14,285 nucleotides of DNA, taken from NCBI GenBank assembly GCA_015501055.1, contig JADNYV010000852.1, positions 1 to 14,285 on the forward strand, in the 5' to 3' direction. The position numbers and the translations under genes were made by a program. Below are positions 1 through 10,506 of this stretch, one piece after another (the stretch's first letter is position 1; every line of letters begins with the position of its first letter). The notes under the pieces are model-generated. The model was given only the letters and a program-made list of their open reading frames with translations, ran no database searches and was not told the origin of the DNA. The DNA comes from Mucidula mucida (Eukaryota > Basidiomycota > Agaricomycetes > Agaricales > Physalacriaceae).

Positions 1-189
1 TGAAGATGGTTGATGTTCGCTCGCGTGTGTTTAGCTGCTGGATACACGGAGGTACAGCTAATGGAAGCCATTGACGAGGTACGGTATTGGTTTCGTCTCT
101 AGATTCGTTCACTGACCATGGCTTTCCAGTACGAGGATCTTGGGGTCTTGGCTCTTGAAGGAAACAAGACGAGGTTGAGATTTGCATAG
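1..189 (+). CDS. MCM7: C-terminal end of a probable MCM7 helicase subunit (5' part outside window)
   Basis: Two terminal exons are visible. The upstream exon ends at 78 (codon GAG), a 51-nt intron spans 79-129 (GTACGG donor, CACTGAC branch, TTTCCAG acceptor), and the last exon is 130-189 with stop TAG at 187-189. The joined frame gives GYTEVQLMEAIDEYED followed by a short tail ending TRLRFA. From family knowledge, MCM7 proteins end in a winged-helix segment of the form 'EYE-L-V...TRI-FV', which this matches better than my recollection of the other MCM2-7 tails. MCM7 is part of the hexameric replicative helicase loaded at origins in the nucleus. The frame has a TGA at 1-3, so another exon boundary must lie at the left edge: either the AG at 4-5, or more likely the GTGTGTTTAG acceptor ending at 34. 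The terminal exon and intron are clear; the MCM7 name rests on about 40 residues. Confidence 0.6.
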
Positions 190-1053
190 GCGGACATGGT
201 TACGAATATATTTAAGTGTGTGATGATGAGTTTTGCTTTGTTTTTCTTGAATTTTTGTTGTCTCTCAATGTATACCCTATGTTGTGTTGTATAGTTGCTG
301 TCCATATAAACCAGGCGGGGACTTGTGATTGATCATTCGGCTGTCGAAGGAGGATCTAAGTCTCCTCAAGTTGGTTGCATCATTTTTACTTCTAGGGTTT
401 CCATACACCACCCATTGCACTCGTGTCTGAACGCATACTCTCCAGATCCGTCTTTACACTTCCTAAATGTGTACGACTCCGAACCACAAGATCATATGTC
501 CAACTCAGTAAGCACATCCCGAACCGAAAACTTTCCGCAATGACTTCAATTCCATGCGCTCCATAATCGCCCACGTGATATGTACAAGTACTGCCAGACG
601 ACCCGAAAAATCTCGTTTCAACCTCAAACAAATTCAACGTGCACAGACGAGGTCAAGGTACTACCTTCTCATTCTTCAATTTCAACCAGGCGGGATCAAA
701 AGTCAAAAGTCCATTGGTTCAAAACCCAACCTTAGCAGTAGAACCCGAAGCACGATTGAACGACGTTCACGCAATCATCGTCTTGAATCATCCATGAGAA
801 AGCGACTGGAGAGCGAGCTGCCAAATGTGGCCGGAACTGCTAAACAATTTTCTCGCACCATTTCTAATAACCTTGGATCCAATTGCCTGAGCTATATACT
901 ACATATACCGAGAGATGATAGAGAACTAAACAAACACAGTAAGTAATAGAGATGCATATGAGATGATATGTAAGAGGGATGGGATGGAGTGGATGGCGTG
1001 AATGAATAAACAACTTTCGATACATGAATAAAATGTCCGACGCAAGGTCGCAA
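190..1053. other. Convergent intergenic spacer, no supportable gene
   Basis: This 864-nt stretch lies between two convergent 3' ends, that of the MCM7-like gene on + and that of the BCS1-like gene on -. The first 150 nt are T-rich, as expected for a fungal 3' UTR. A 130-codon open frame (554-946, +) and an 81-codon frame on the other strand (637-392) overlap each other; neither has recognisable motifs, introns or a family resemblance. Two AATAAA words on the + strand (about 1004 and 1026) sit just outside the BCS1 stop and have no evident + strand gene to serve. A CACGTG palindrome occurs near 572. Confidence 0.5.
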
Positions 1054-3517
1054 TTAATGCCAAACGCCCCAACCAACGCTGTTGGGCTTGACACTCGATA
1101 ATTCGTCTTCTTCGTCGCTGTCACTGTCTGAGGACGACGACTCAGAATCTGACTCAAGAGGCAGAATAGGGTTGGCGGGCAACGCGGAAGGTAGCAACGG
1201 AGGCGAAGGAGGCACGACGACAGAGACGACCTCAACAGGCATCTGCGGTATAGGTTCCGGCGCAGGAGCGGGCACCTCCAAGACGACGGGCTCAACAACG
1301 ATAGGCTGAGGCTCGGGTACAGGGGCAGGTGCCGGCGCAGGAGCAGCGGGAAGCTCTTTCGGTGCCTCCGCCGCCTTCTTCAAGGTCTCCTCTTTCGCCT
1401 TCTCCTTCTCGGCCTTCTTCTTTTCACCCCTCTTCCGCGTCTTTTCCTCCCTCTGTTTCCTGCCCTCCCGCTCTTCCTCAACCCACTTCCCAACGCCACG
1501 GGCAGCTTCATCTGGATTGCTCTTCCATCGTAAGAGCCAGCCTTGAAGTGCTGCTACACTGAACTCGTCTTCTGGCACTCCATCTGCAAAGGTCTTTGCC
1601 AGCCTTCCGAGCTCTTTGGCACTCAAAGGTTTCGCAGAGTGCCCGGAGTTGGCTATGGATGGATCCACGGGTGGTGGCAGATACGCTTGATTAGAGGCGC
1701 CAAATGTGCTCTCTGACGGAAGAGACGTCGTCGAAGAAGCGGCTGAAGGTGACATAGACCACAAGGTGGACGATCCGCTGCTCGAGGGTGGCGAGGGCAA
1801 CTCGATGCCCGCGAGTTCCGATTCATCGAAGTCATTGATAGGTTTCTCTTCCTCCGCGCTTGGGAAGAAGTTGCGGAAAAGCGCCTCGGCTTGCCACTTG
1901 CTCGCATTCTTGAACTCGATCCATACGTCCATCCGACCAGGTCTCGACAGCGCGGGGTCGAGACGCTCCAAATGATTTGTTGTCGCAAAAAGGAGTCGGC
2001 CTTCGGCAGCAGCTACGCCGTCAAGAGCGTTCAACAGGCCACTTAAGCTGAGTGTGTTGACCTCGCTCATGCCATCAACACCGCGCTTCCGCCTCCTCGA
2101 AGTCGATTTCTCTTTCTTTTCCTTTTCTTCCTTCTCTTTAGCAGCTTTCTTCTCGTCCTCGCTATCATCCTCATCATCTTCATCTCGACGACCAATACTA
2201 CGCCTAAAAGCTGCATCCAGATCCTCCAACAAGACGATGCACCGGCTCGGCACGCGGCCCATGAGCGCCATCAGAGTACTGTCGCTGATCCAACTGCTGC
2301 TCAACGATACGACATATATGTCAAGCATCAGCTCTCCGGCGAGTGCATGAATGAGCGAGCTCTTGCCAGAGCCAGGAACACCGTGCAGAAGATACCCCCT
2401 TCGGAACGGTATGCCTCTGGAAGCGTACCACGTTTCGCTGGCGAGAAAATCGCGTGTATCGCGAAGAAGCATCTCTTTCACACCGGGGTTGAGGACAATG
2501 CTGCTCATGGGACGCTTGTGCCGAGAGTCGGTCCACGACCACGAGCCGTGGGATGCGGCAAAGTAAATTTGGATACGCGACACGGATTGTGCCTCATAAG
2601 CGCGTTTGGCCTCCAGAACGAGTTGCTTAAGGATGAGATTTGAGCGCGCAACGACGCTGAGTGCCTGTTAGCTGACTGCAAGAACAAAAGGCCACGACTC
2701 ACCTAATGCTTAGCATCTCACAACCACTGCCGTCACGTTTCCGTCCCCTGCGGATCCTCAACCAGTGACCTCGATAGTAGATCGTGTGTGTGGTATCAAA
2801 CGTAGGCTGAAACACTACTCGTGTCTTTGGGCGACCATCCCAGCCTGCAGAAGCATGCGCTCCTGAGCTATGCCCTCCTAACTCATCATCACTGCCAGCA
2901 TCCTCGTCATCATCGCCAAATCCCCATCCTGATTCACCGGAACGCGAACTGGTGCGCGTTGTGCCCTCGAACTCTCTCGCGCGCTGCCACTCTGGCCGAC
3001 GAGCTAACCAGAGCATGAGCCAGTCATAAGGGTAATCTTCTTCGCTGAAGTGGGCGGTGAGAAAGAATGCTAGAGTGAAGAATATCAGTAATCTGTACAA
3101 AATGAAGGAGATAGAATTGTGAGAGGATTGATATCAAACATGAATGAATCAAATGAAACCATGACCACGAGGAGAAGATGTGGACGAAACTCAGGTCCGG
3201 GGGAAATCTTCATGTGGAGGCTGCGCTACCCTACGCCACTGACCCTCCTTCCAATCTGAATCGCATTTTGCACCGGAGACAGCCCGACTACTACTGACGC
3301 CGCACCCAATGAACGACCGGAAAGACAGAAAGCCGGAAGGAAGCCATAACAGAAATAGAAAACTTGCGCTGAATGACTCACAGTTGACAAAATGCCCCCA
3401 CGCAGCGCTCGATACTCTTCGTGCAGTTTCGACGGTGCCGCCGAGAACGACGAGCTTCATGCCGTCGACTGCAGACGACCCGAGGAGCGGTGTGACAAGT
3501 GATTTGAGAGCGTCCAT
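1054..3517 (-). CDS. BCS1: BCS1-like mitochondrial AAA+ ATPase (3 exons, 701 residues)
   Basis: Exons on the minus strand are 3517-3382, 3069-2703 and 2656-1054 (2106 nt, stop TAA at 1056-1054). Intron 1 (3381-3070, 312 nt) has GTGAGT, branch TACTGAT and CTCTAG; intron 2 (2702-2657, 46 nt) has GTGAGT, branch CTAAC and CAG. Phases match only with these sites. Residues about 17-50 form the single N-terminal membrane segment, and about 47-190 the BCS1-specific region (HFSEEDYPYDWLMLWL, then VVARSN and RIQIYFA). The AAA core has Walker A GVPGSGKSS (260-268), Walker B CIVLLEDLDAAF (307-318), sensor-1 ATTN (about 392-395) and arginine-finger region RPGRMD (about 406-411). An Asp/Glu/Lys-rich insert (about 322-362) interrupts the core after Walker B. 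The tail is Lys/Glu-rich, then Pro/Ala-rich, then acidic Ser-rich. Yeast Bcs1 (about 456 residues) translocates the Rieske protein across the mitochondrial inner membrane for complex III assembly. This longer protein may be a paralogue with another role. The ATG at 3517 has G at -3. Confidence 0.93.
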
Positions 3518-5765
3518 CTCAGAATTGCAATATAGCTGGGATGAGGGACGTTAGGGAGGTCGTTTCGGTCTCAAGACAGGGTTCCTAGGTGTTATGGTGC
3601 GGGACCGTCGTCGTTGTTCGGAGACACAAAAAGTGTGTGGGTGAGACGAATGGACCGTGAGCGGGGAATGGTGGAAGGGATGAAGGTAAAGCGCTGAGAA
3701 TGTAAGACTTTTGGCGGCCGATATGGTGGCCGGGGATGAATGGGTGTGGGGAGGCCCAATAACCGGGTTGTCCCTACTAATATAGGCAGGCTGAGCGTGT
3801 GGCGCTGGAGTGTGGGGGTACGTGTAGACCTCGAGGCGAATATGATATTCGTGGTGGTCACAGCAGCAGCTACTAACGAGACCGGCTTGCGCAACGGGTG
3901 CTATTGCGTGAAGGTGCCCCAAAGAGGAGATGGTAGTAGTAAAGAGACAGAAGAATTGGCCCAGTAGTGCCCGCTAAATGGTGGTCGGTACGTGGAGGAA
4001 AAGACGTCGGACACCGACCAGTTATGGTGCACAGCAACGAAGGCGGACCCGGCTTAAAGCAAGGTGACGCGTCCTGACTGGGTAAAATGGACTCACATCG
4101 GGACCCTGAACACGTGGGTCCCCGGGTTCGCACGCCACACTTCGATCCTTGCATTGCCTGACGATGAATATGGCAATATGGGGATGGGCGGGCCGACGGG
4201 GATAGCTATTGCCATTACCCAGACAAAGATACAAAGGGCGGCGTCGTTCGGGCGTCGCTCCAGGCATAAACCCCTAACCAAATGCTCACTACCAGTCGAA
4301 GTCTTTGGAAATTCAGCAGACAAGGTTCATTGTGGAACGCGGCACTGTCAGGCTCGTTGACACTCCTCTGACACTCCTGATTCAAAACTTCTCCATAAGT
4401 ATGCGCTTCCGCGTACACTGTTTGAACTATACATGAATCATCGGGCCACACAACACGACTTCACCATTCAGACAAGACTTTTGGGGAAATGAGGTTTACA
4501 CTAGTAGACGCGCGCTCTCTACTACGTCTCAGTAGTATAATACAGCAATCATACGTTCTACCGTTTGAAGCGTCGGATGCTATCAGTCTTGTCTTCTGAA
4601 GCCGGCCAAACTTCTCGATGGGCATCGTGTTGGTCATAAGTCAGGGAACGCAGTGAGCTCGATGCCGGAAACGAGTCCGCCTGAGAAACTTGAAGAGTCC
4701 AAAGAATGGGATGTGAGAGTCGTAGGTATACTGTAAAGGAATAGCGGGAGAAGGTCGCTGCATAAGGAAAGTAGTCATGACAACTTGAATGTGGAACGGA
4801 CGCTAGCGGAACGTTCAACTTGATGATTCAGTTATCGTTGTTGAAAGGACTTGTGTTTTCAACCGAGATGGCCGAAAACGCAGTGAAAGCAAGCAGAACG
4901 GATGAAGCTACAGACTCAAAGGAGCGCAAATTCTCGGCGCACAGCTTGAAGGAGAAAAAGCACGCATCACATGCAAACGAAGGATAAGGAATCGGGACTG
5001 GAAGGGCCAAGATTCAAGGTTGCCTAATCATGGGGCAAGCCTGCTGGGGTAATGGTCTAAGCTATCCTTGGGAGACGCTATATGGGATTGACACCAGATA
5101 TTTGACCGGTGCAAGAGTGTCCCGGAAGAACGGCAGTGCATACAATATCAAAGTCGGGGGCAGATTCCAGACAGCAGCTTTCCAACGTATACAGTGATAG
5201 TCCGATAGACGCGATGAAGAGAGCATGAGGAGTGCTACAGAGAGAGAGAGAGAGCTGTGCGCACAGACTTTCGTGGGGTGACGGCTGCTCGCATCTTCAT
5301 GGAGGTAGATTTCATCAAACGAGGTGGGGCTTTTGGAGGTGATGGCCAAAATGGGTCCGGACTATTCCGGACCGGCTTGCTCCGATCAACCAAGCGGATA
5401 TCGCAGTGTCGCAGCCACATAGCAGCCGTACTCCATGATGGGCATCCCTATGCATGCCTTGAGGACGACGCAACATGAATCAACCCAAACCTTTTCACGG
5501 CAGGCAAGTACGCGAGGTTGATCCTCCGACACGTGATACGTAACGCCTTCCTTTCCCGTCATCATCGCGTCGACGCGAACGTTAGTATTGCGCCACAATT
5601 ACACCTTCGTCTATCCGCAACCTCTATCTTTGTTTCCCTCGGGCGATAACACCTGAACAGCGCACCATGGAACCCAAAGAAAGCTCTTTTTTATTGCCAG
5701 CCAGAGACATCAGCGCAGTTGAAGCATGTATTATTGCAGGCTGAAAACTGGCGTTAAAGGCGACT
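3518..5765. other. Upstream region of BCS1-like gene and gene-free DNA
   Basis: About 2.2 kb without a gene I can support. The first few hundred bases should hold the BCS1-like promoter. On the minus strand a TATATT word lies only 12-17 nt before the ATG and another TATATTAG lies near 3784-3777, but neither is a convincing TATA box. Open frames on both strands (for example 3922-3551 on - and 4064-4360 on +) are short, mutually overlapping and without family features. A direct 11-bp near-repeat TGACACTCCTC/TGACACTCCTG occurs near 4359-4380. CACGTG palindromes occur near 4111 and 5531. Confidence 0.45.
5239..5254. repeat. (AG)8 dinucleotide microsatellite
   Basis: Eight uninterrupted AG units lie in non-coding DNA. 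The tract is simple sequence and probably length-polymorphic between strains; no function is implied. Confidence 0.9.
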
Positions 5766-5994
5766 ATGCTGCCATGCGATCAATACCACGAGTTCCTTTC
5801 GCTCTCCACGCACTTCGGTAATTGTACTTCCTCTATTGTTTCAATGTTCTCGGGATTTTGTGTCCACAGTGATGCAAAGAAACCAGGAAGAGCTGGCCAC
5901 CGTCCTTATGTACCATGATTCACTCGTGGTTAAGGGCCTCATCAACATGGTATCATCGACACGGATCTACCTCAAGGATGTCTGTGAAAATTGA
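5766..5994 (+). CDS. Possible small two-exon gene, 58 residues, unknown function
   Basis: Exon 1 (5766-5817) starts at an ATG with A at -3. It joins exon 2 (5870-5994) across a 52-nt GT-AG intron (5818-5869; GTAATT donor, GTCCACAG acceptor) to give an uninterrupted 58-residue frame ending in TGA. The product begins MLPCDQYHEFLSLSTHF and then contains a helical-looking stretch around QEELATVLMYHDSLVVKGLI. The intron has the usual length for this genome and changes the frame, so intron and frame support each other slightly. I recognise no domain, signal peptide or CaaX ending. It could instead be the 3' end of a longer decayed gene, or chance. Confidence 0.28.
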
Positions 5995-8469
5995 AGTGTG
6001 GACTGTGCTATCACTGTGATCGCGGCAGGACCCACAAATGTAGGCGTCCTGAGTATTTCCGAACCACGCCTCAAGACTGTCTGCCTTGATGTCGTTATTG
6101 CCTCACGACGACTGCAAGGAATACAACACCGTCCGAATTCAAACTCAACCAGTCACAATAATCACAAAAACAATAACAAGCTTAATGTGATATATGGAGC
6201 AGCTATCGATGCTCGTCTCCGCGCAGCCGACCAATATGTCTCGCGCGCCACCTCATGTCTTCTGATGCGCAATTCCTCTGAAGAAGATAATTGGCTTCCA
6301 ACGCCGGGATATGGACGCGGCGACGTAACGAACGTGCGTACGTATGGACGGCTTTATTCTTTATTCTGCGTCTTGCTCAAAGTCTAAGTAGAATAAAAGC
6401 ACACGATGCAAGTCCGAGAGGCTTTCATGAAATGCACATTAAGTCCACGCAACAATTACAATCCATTTACGACGAACATGGGCACTTTCAGGTATTCTAA
6501 TGGGAAGACACTGGTAAACCGACAGGTGATGAAACTTCCGCCTACCCTTTAGTGTACAGACATGTCCTCGGAACGGGCTAGAGCTTGATCATTGTCCGGT
6601 GGCGGACTATGTAATGCAAGATGTACTACTGCTATATGATGCGCCGCGGGAGAAGCATAATGGAGGGACCTGGTAGGATGGCGTCAGGAGAGGATCTATA
6701 TCGAAGTCGTTAGACCTCAGGCTTTCAGGGCGCGGGCAACGAGAAATCAATCTTAACCCAGCATGGCAAGTGGGGACTCAGAACATCGGATATTGAACTT
6801 CGTGGGGGCGACGATCAGCTTCAAGCAGTGAGGTGGGGGATAACGGACACGGGAAGCTATCAGACTCTGGTTCCGCACATTCAGAGGGAGCTTGACTGCT
6901 GCAATAAACACCAATAGCGCCGGATGGTCGACGATGATTACGGAGGAAAAGGTTAACTACTAGAAGTTTGATGATAGTACATCTCCTGCCAGTTGAGGTA
7001 ACATTTGGTGAAGTCCTACACATCTGCAGATGATCCCCTCCACCTTCGCAATACCAAACGAAGCGTAATCCTTTGATACGCATGGCTGAGAGATATCGAC
7101 AGTATACTACACATGCGTCACCATTCCGATTGACACTTGAGTATCCTGCGTCTCCAAGTCGGCTTGATGCTCCTGCTAACCCCCGTACAATGTGATCTAT
7201 AATGAGCAAGCTCTCTACTCTACTCTGCTCTTCGAAACAGGTCCAAGGGCGTCGCTTATCGCCAGAGGTAGCTTGGGTCCGTCAGAGATCATCAACTGGC
7301 GTGGCGATCATTTTCGTGGGAAACTTTCAGCGACATCGGCTTGAAGCCTAGACCCTAAACGTTTGCCTTTCAGAAACAAAATGCCATGACTTCAAGAGAG
7401 CGCATTCGACGCGTCGACATCGCGTCAGCAGCGCCAATGACTAGCAAGGAAGTGGCATAGCATCTGCCACTGACGTGAAACAGAAAACTGCTCCATCTGG
7501 GACTACTTGACGCGAACCTGGAAATAATGCTCCACAAAGTTTCTTAACAGGTTCGGCGAGACCAGCCTGCGTGCTACTATCCTCTTATCGCGAAATTCGA
7601 GCTCTCTCGATTCTGCGTCGGTACAAACTGGCGTTACGTACTACAAAAGATGAACTACTACTACTCCACATCCAGTCTAGTACCATCCAACCACCTTAAC
7701 ACTTTGCTTCTTGCGCATATTCGGACGGTCATAACGGAAACTCGGCGACTCATCCTATTCATTCTACCTGACTGTTAATCTGGTATGAGCTCGCGTGCTT
7801 TGGGATCCTAATTCGACGCAGCATCCGCCATGGTTAGGAAAGCTGAGACTAAAGCCTGACCGTGACGAGCTAACGCATACAAGGGGTCAAATAACATGGG
7901 CCCGCGGAAGAAGAAGCATAAAGAGGATGAAGAAATTTAAAAAAGCTATGACGGATGAAAATCGATCCATCGCCACCTTCAATGTTTGGGCATGTTCGAA
8001 GGATACAGAGTCCGGAACGCCAAACCAAAAAGGAAAGTCACGTCGTCCCAGTAGCTTTCAAGGGGACAGGAAGTGACAGTTTGTCAAAAGAAGCGTATCG
8101 GTGGGTGTGCTCCCGAGGCATTTTATCTGCGCTAACCCGTCATGAAGGGGCGAGGCGCGCAAAGCCCTAACACGTCAACGACCGGATCGGAGCTCAAGCT
8201 CGTTTCTGATAATGACAGAAGACACACCGACGTGCAGTGAGTAATTGACGATGATCCCGGAGGGTAGCTTGAGACTGCTCGTGCGCCAGAAGCTCTCGGA
8301 ACGGGCATGAACAGGCGAGTTTCAAGCATATGGAATATGCGTGTATTATGTGGTTGTTTACCATGCCTCGTAGGTGACGGTTATTAATTTTCTAGCAGAA
8401 GATGAAATGAACGTTCAGTACAGCGAATAGGGATCAGCGTCTGCGAGACCACGGTGATTGTGCACGGAA
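5995..8469. other. Gene-free stretch with unconvincing open frames
   Basis: About 2.5 kb in which I see no gene with family features. The longest open frames are 5998-6387 on + (starts at GTG, Asn/His-rich centre) and 7209-6778 on -; neither resembles a known protein. A 71-codon ATG frame at 7955-8170 (+) reads in a protein-like way around KKESHVVPVAFKGTGSDSL, but the start context is weak and no flanking introns can be placed with confidence. No terminal inverted repeats, LTR-like ends or transposase or reverse-transcriptase motifs were seen. Confidence 0.4.
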
Positions 8470-9103
8470 ATGAGTCCTCGAGGTCTCGACTTACATAGTA
8501 AGCGTATTCAAACTCCACCGCCGTCAGGGGATGGGATGGATGACCCAGAAGATAGCAATTCATTTCTGTTCCAGAATCAGTTCACTGTAGCTCACATGGA
8601 GCAACAGCTATTCCCGCATGCGGACACTCCATTTCAACCAGCTACGCGGTGGAATTGGAGTGGCGTGGCGTTATCAATGACACCGTCATTCATTAACTGC
8701 GAAAGGTAAGTCGTCTCTCAGAACCGTGGCATTCGGGTACTTATGATATCTATTTCCTGCAGATATCTGCATGCGTGAGCATTCCTTGAAACAATACCAT
8801 GTTTCCGTTCCATTGGATCCCAGATACAACTGGATCTACATCACAGCTGACAGCCTTTAGTTACGACGTGAAAGACGCGATGACAGCGTGCAGGTGCAGT
8901 TCCTAGTTGTCAAAAGGCCGCTAGAGGCACTGATTGGTAGCTATGGGCCCGATTCGGCTTCCAGAGAACCTGGCGAAGAAACGACGCATTTGTTACTACG
9001 CTCTACTTACTCGACGTATCGGGGACGATTTTTCCAGTGCTTCGCCGACTCCAATGAACATCTACTGTATGTCTCGACAAGAATCAATGCGCCGACGATC
9101 TAG
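8470..9103 (+). CDS. Possible four-exon gene, 147 residues, unknown function
   Basis: A consistent open chain can be built with three GT-AG introns. Exons are 8470-8705, 8763-8774, 8861-8893 and 8941-9103; introns are 57, 86 and 47 nt. Intron 1 is strong (GTAAGT donor, TTTCCTGCAG acceptor). Intron 2 (GTGAGC, branch GCTGAC, CCTTTAG) could instead end at 8823, giving 49 nt and an earlier stop. Intron 3 ends with branch CACTGAT and GGTAG. The total is 444 nt, a multiple of three, with stop TAG at 9101-9103. The ATG has G at -3. The product is hydrophilic; exon 1 contains RWNWSG and ends near PSFINCE. No recognised domain. The 12-nt microexon and 33-nt exon are reasons for doubt. It may also be a decayed gene or a spliced non-coding RNA. 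Confidence 0.3.
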
Positions 9104-9829
9104 ACTCTTGGTCCTTCCATTCATGCTTGGATGACGTGGGTGACTACTCGAAGCTGGGAAACGAAGCCGTTGTAAGTCGATTTGTTTCACTCCCTTGGAA
9201 CTCCGTATGTGGAGTTTGCGTTCGTCCCGGTGTATCGTGATATCTAGCAGCGATTCGGCGCTATGCCCCTCCAAAATCTGTGTGCCCGAACTTGATACCG
9301 CTGATTCTGATGAGATTCCTACGTCTCTTGTCTCCTGACATCTGACGCTGTTCTAAGTCGAACCTGGTATCCGGGCTACCTTGGACAGCTGCAACTTATC
9401 CCACTCTTCTCTAGACCCAACGTGGATCCGAGCACTGCTAGATTCTCCCACTTGCGCTCTCGAAGAGTTGACACATAGCTCCCGTATTTTCTCACTGTTC
9501 CACCCATCGCGGTGGTACGTGTTACTCGAATTTCCTGTCTATCAGCCCTACGGCGGGGGAGAGTAGTTACCCATGCCATGTTTTTCTCAGGCTCAGCTCG
9601 TCTTCCTCGGTCCAGGTCGCGCATAACACAATCTCCGCCGCTCTCTTTGCCAGCCTTTCTCTCATGTGAACGCAATGTAAGTCGCGATACAGACCTCGCA
9701 CTGTTATTTTTCCAATGAAGACAAGTAGGACTCTTTCTTTTGTCTTCCGTTGTTTCGGTTGCCTCCTTAGAGCTATGTTGGTGACGGCCGTCATCATTAA
9801 GTCTTGCGTGAGTCCAGCCTCTCACCATC

Positions 9830-9850
9830 CCTTCTCCCGCGGCGCCTCAT
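9830..9850 (+). repeat. 21-bp direct repeat, copy 1
   Basis: A perfect 21-bp match to 10090-10110, containing the palindromes CCGCGG and GGCGCC. The flanks differ on both sides, so this is a short isolated repeat and not part of a visible longer duplication. Confidence 0.85.
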
Positions 9851-9919
9851 CTGAATGGCAAGACACAGCACCCTCAAACTGCACTTGCTCGCATCAAGGG
9901 GACTGATGGAGACGAGAGT

Positions 9920-9943
9920 CCCCCAATCCCCCAATCCCACCCC
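9920..9943 (-). other. Potential G-quadruplex (minus strand) / i-motif (plus strand)
   Basis: On the + strand the order is C5-AAT-C5-AAT-C3-A-C4. The minus strand therefore has four G runs of at least three with loops of 1, 3 and 3 nt, which meets the usual G3+N1-7 rule. It lies between the two copies of the 21-bp repeat and about 160 nt upstream of the exon-like frame at 10079. Confidence 0.7.
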
Positions 9944-10078
9944 TCCACGACCATCCTGTAGCGCGCCAGACAAACCCTCCACCCCCCGACATCGTGGTGG
10001 GTACTTAATCGGTACAGTACCTTAATACAAAATCTTCTCGATCTCCCGCCCCATCCCGCTTCTTATTATCTTATCTCG

Positions 10079-10506
10079 TTGGCGACCCTCCTTCTCCCGC
10101 GGCGCCTCATATCCGTAACATCCTCCCAGTGGCGGGCGACAAATTCGCATTCTTGTTTGGCGGACCCACTGACTTTGAACTCTGCCCATCTTGATCCCCG
10201 CGCTGTCTCGGCGAATACGTATGTGGCCGAATCCGAGAAGGCGCTCAGTCGCCACTACTATGACATTCCTGGAAACGGAAAGCTTAACGCTGATGATGTG
10301 GTGAGATGGAAACAGGAAGACATGTCATCGGTGCTACATAGCGTACGTATGCAGACCTAGAACGTCGACACATCTTCAGTTTTATGACTCGGTCGCACGT
10401 AAGGCTCCGACTGAGCATTGAATGCCAGTGCATCAAGGCAGCAATCAGACAGGCACGAAGTCTCGTTCTTGATTCTCTGTTTCCTCGATCGGGGGAATTC
10501 CCATAA
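10079..10506 (+). other. Exon-like open frame, possibly a gene fragment
   Basis: From about 10079 a frame stays open to 10342, where a GTACGT donor occurs. An 86-nt GT-AG interval (10343-10428) would join it in phase to 10429-10506, ending in TAA. The part encoded at about 10190-10340 looks protein-like (for example YYDIPGNGKLNADDVVRW) and is hydrophilic and helical. There is no ATG in frame near the 5' end, so if it is coding, an upstream exon or the true start is missing. I recognise no family. A decayed or partial gene is as likely as an active one. Confidence 0.2.
10090..10110 (+). repeat. 21-bp direct repeat, copy 2
   Basis: Second perfect copy, exactly 260 bp downstream of the first. 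It lies at the beginning of the exon-like frame 10079-10342, whereas copy 1 lies in DNA with no coding support. Confidence 0.85.

Noticed and set aside
716..732. GGTTCAAAACC, a literal B-box consensus match
   Set aside because: The flanking bases do not pair as a T stem and no A box is found at the right distance.
554..946. 130-codon ATG frame in the convergent spacer
   Set aside because: It is basic and low in recognisable structure, overlaps an opposite-strand frame, and falls where 3' UTRs of the two flanking genes are expected.
1082..2643. Several 70-110 codon frames on the plus strand and in another minus frame
   Set aside because: They overlap the long BCS1-like exon, whose frame carries all AAA motifs; shadows of it.
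4125..4145. GGTTCGCACGCC, resembling a tRNA B box
   Set aside because: No 5-bp T stem can be formed around it, and no D arm, anticodon arm or acceptor stem could be placed upstream.
4022..4267. Minus-strand frame ending in CCAP, considered as a CaaX pheromone precursor
   Set aside because: The last residues do not fit a farnesylation motif (Pro last, Cys in the first aliphatic position), and no pheromone receptor is present.
9376..9828. 150-codon open frame on the minus strand
   Set aside because: Arg/Thr-rich without motif, conserved pattern or intron support, and overlapped by plus-strand frames.
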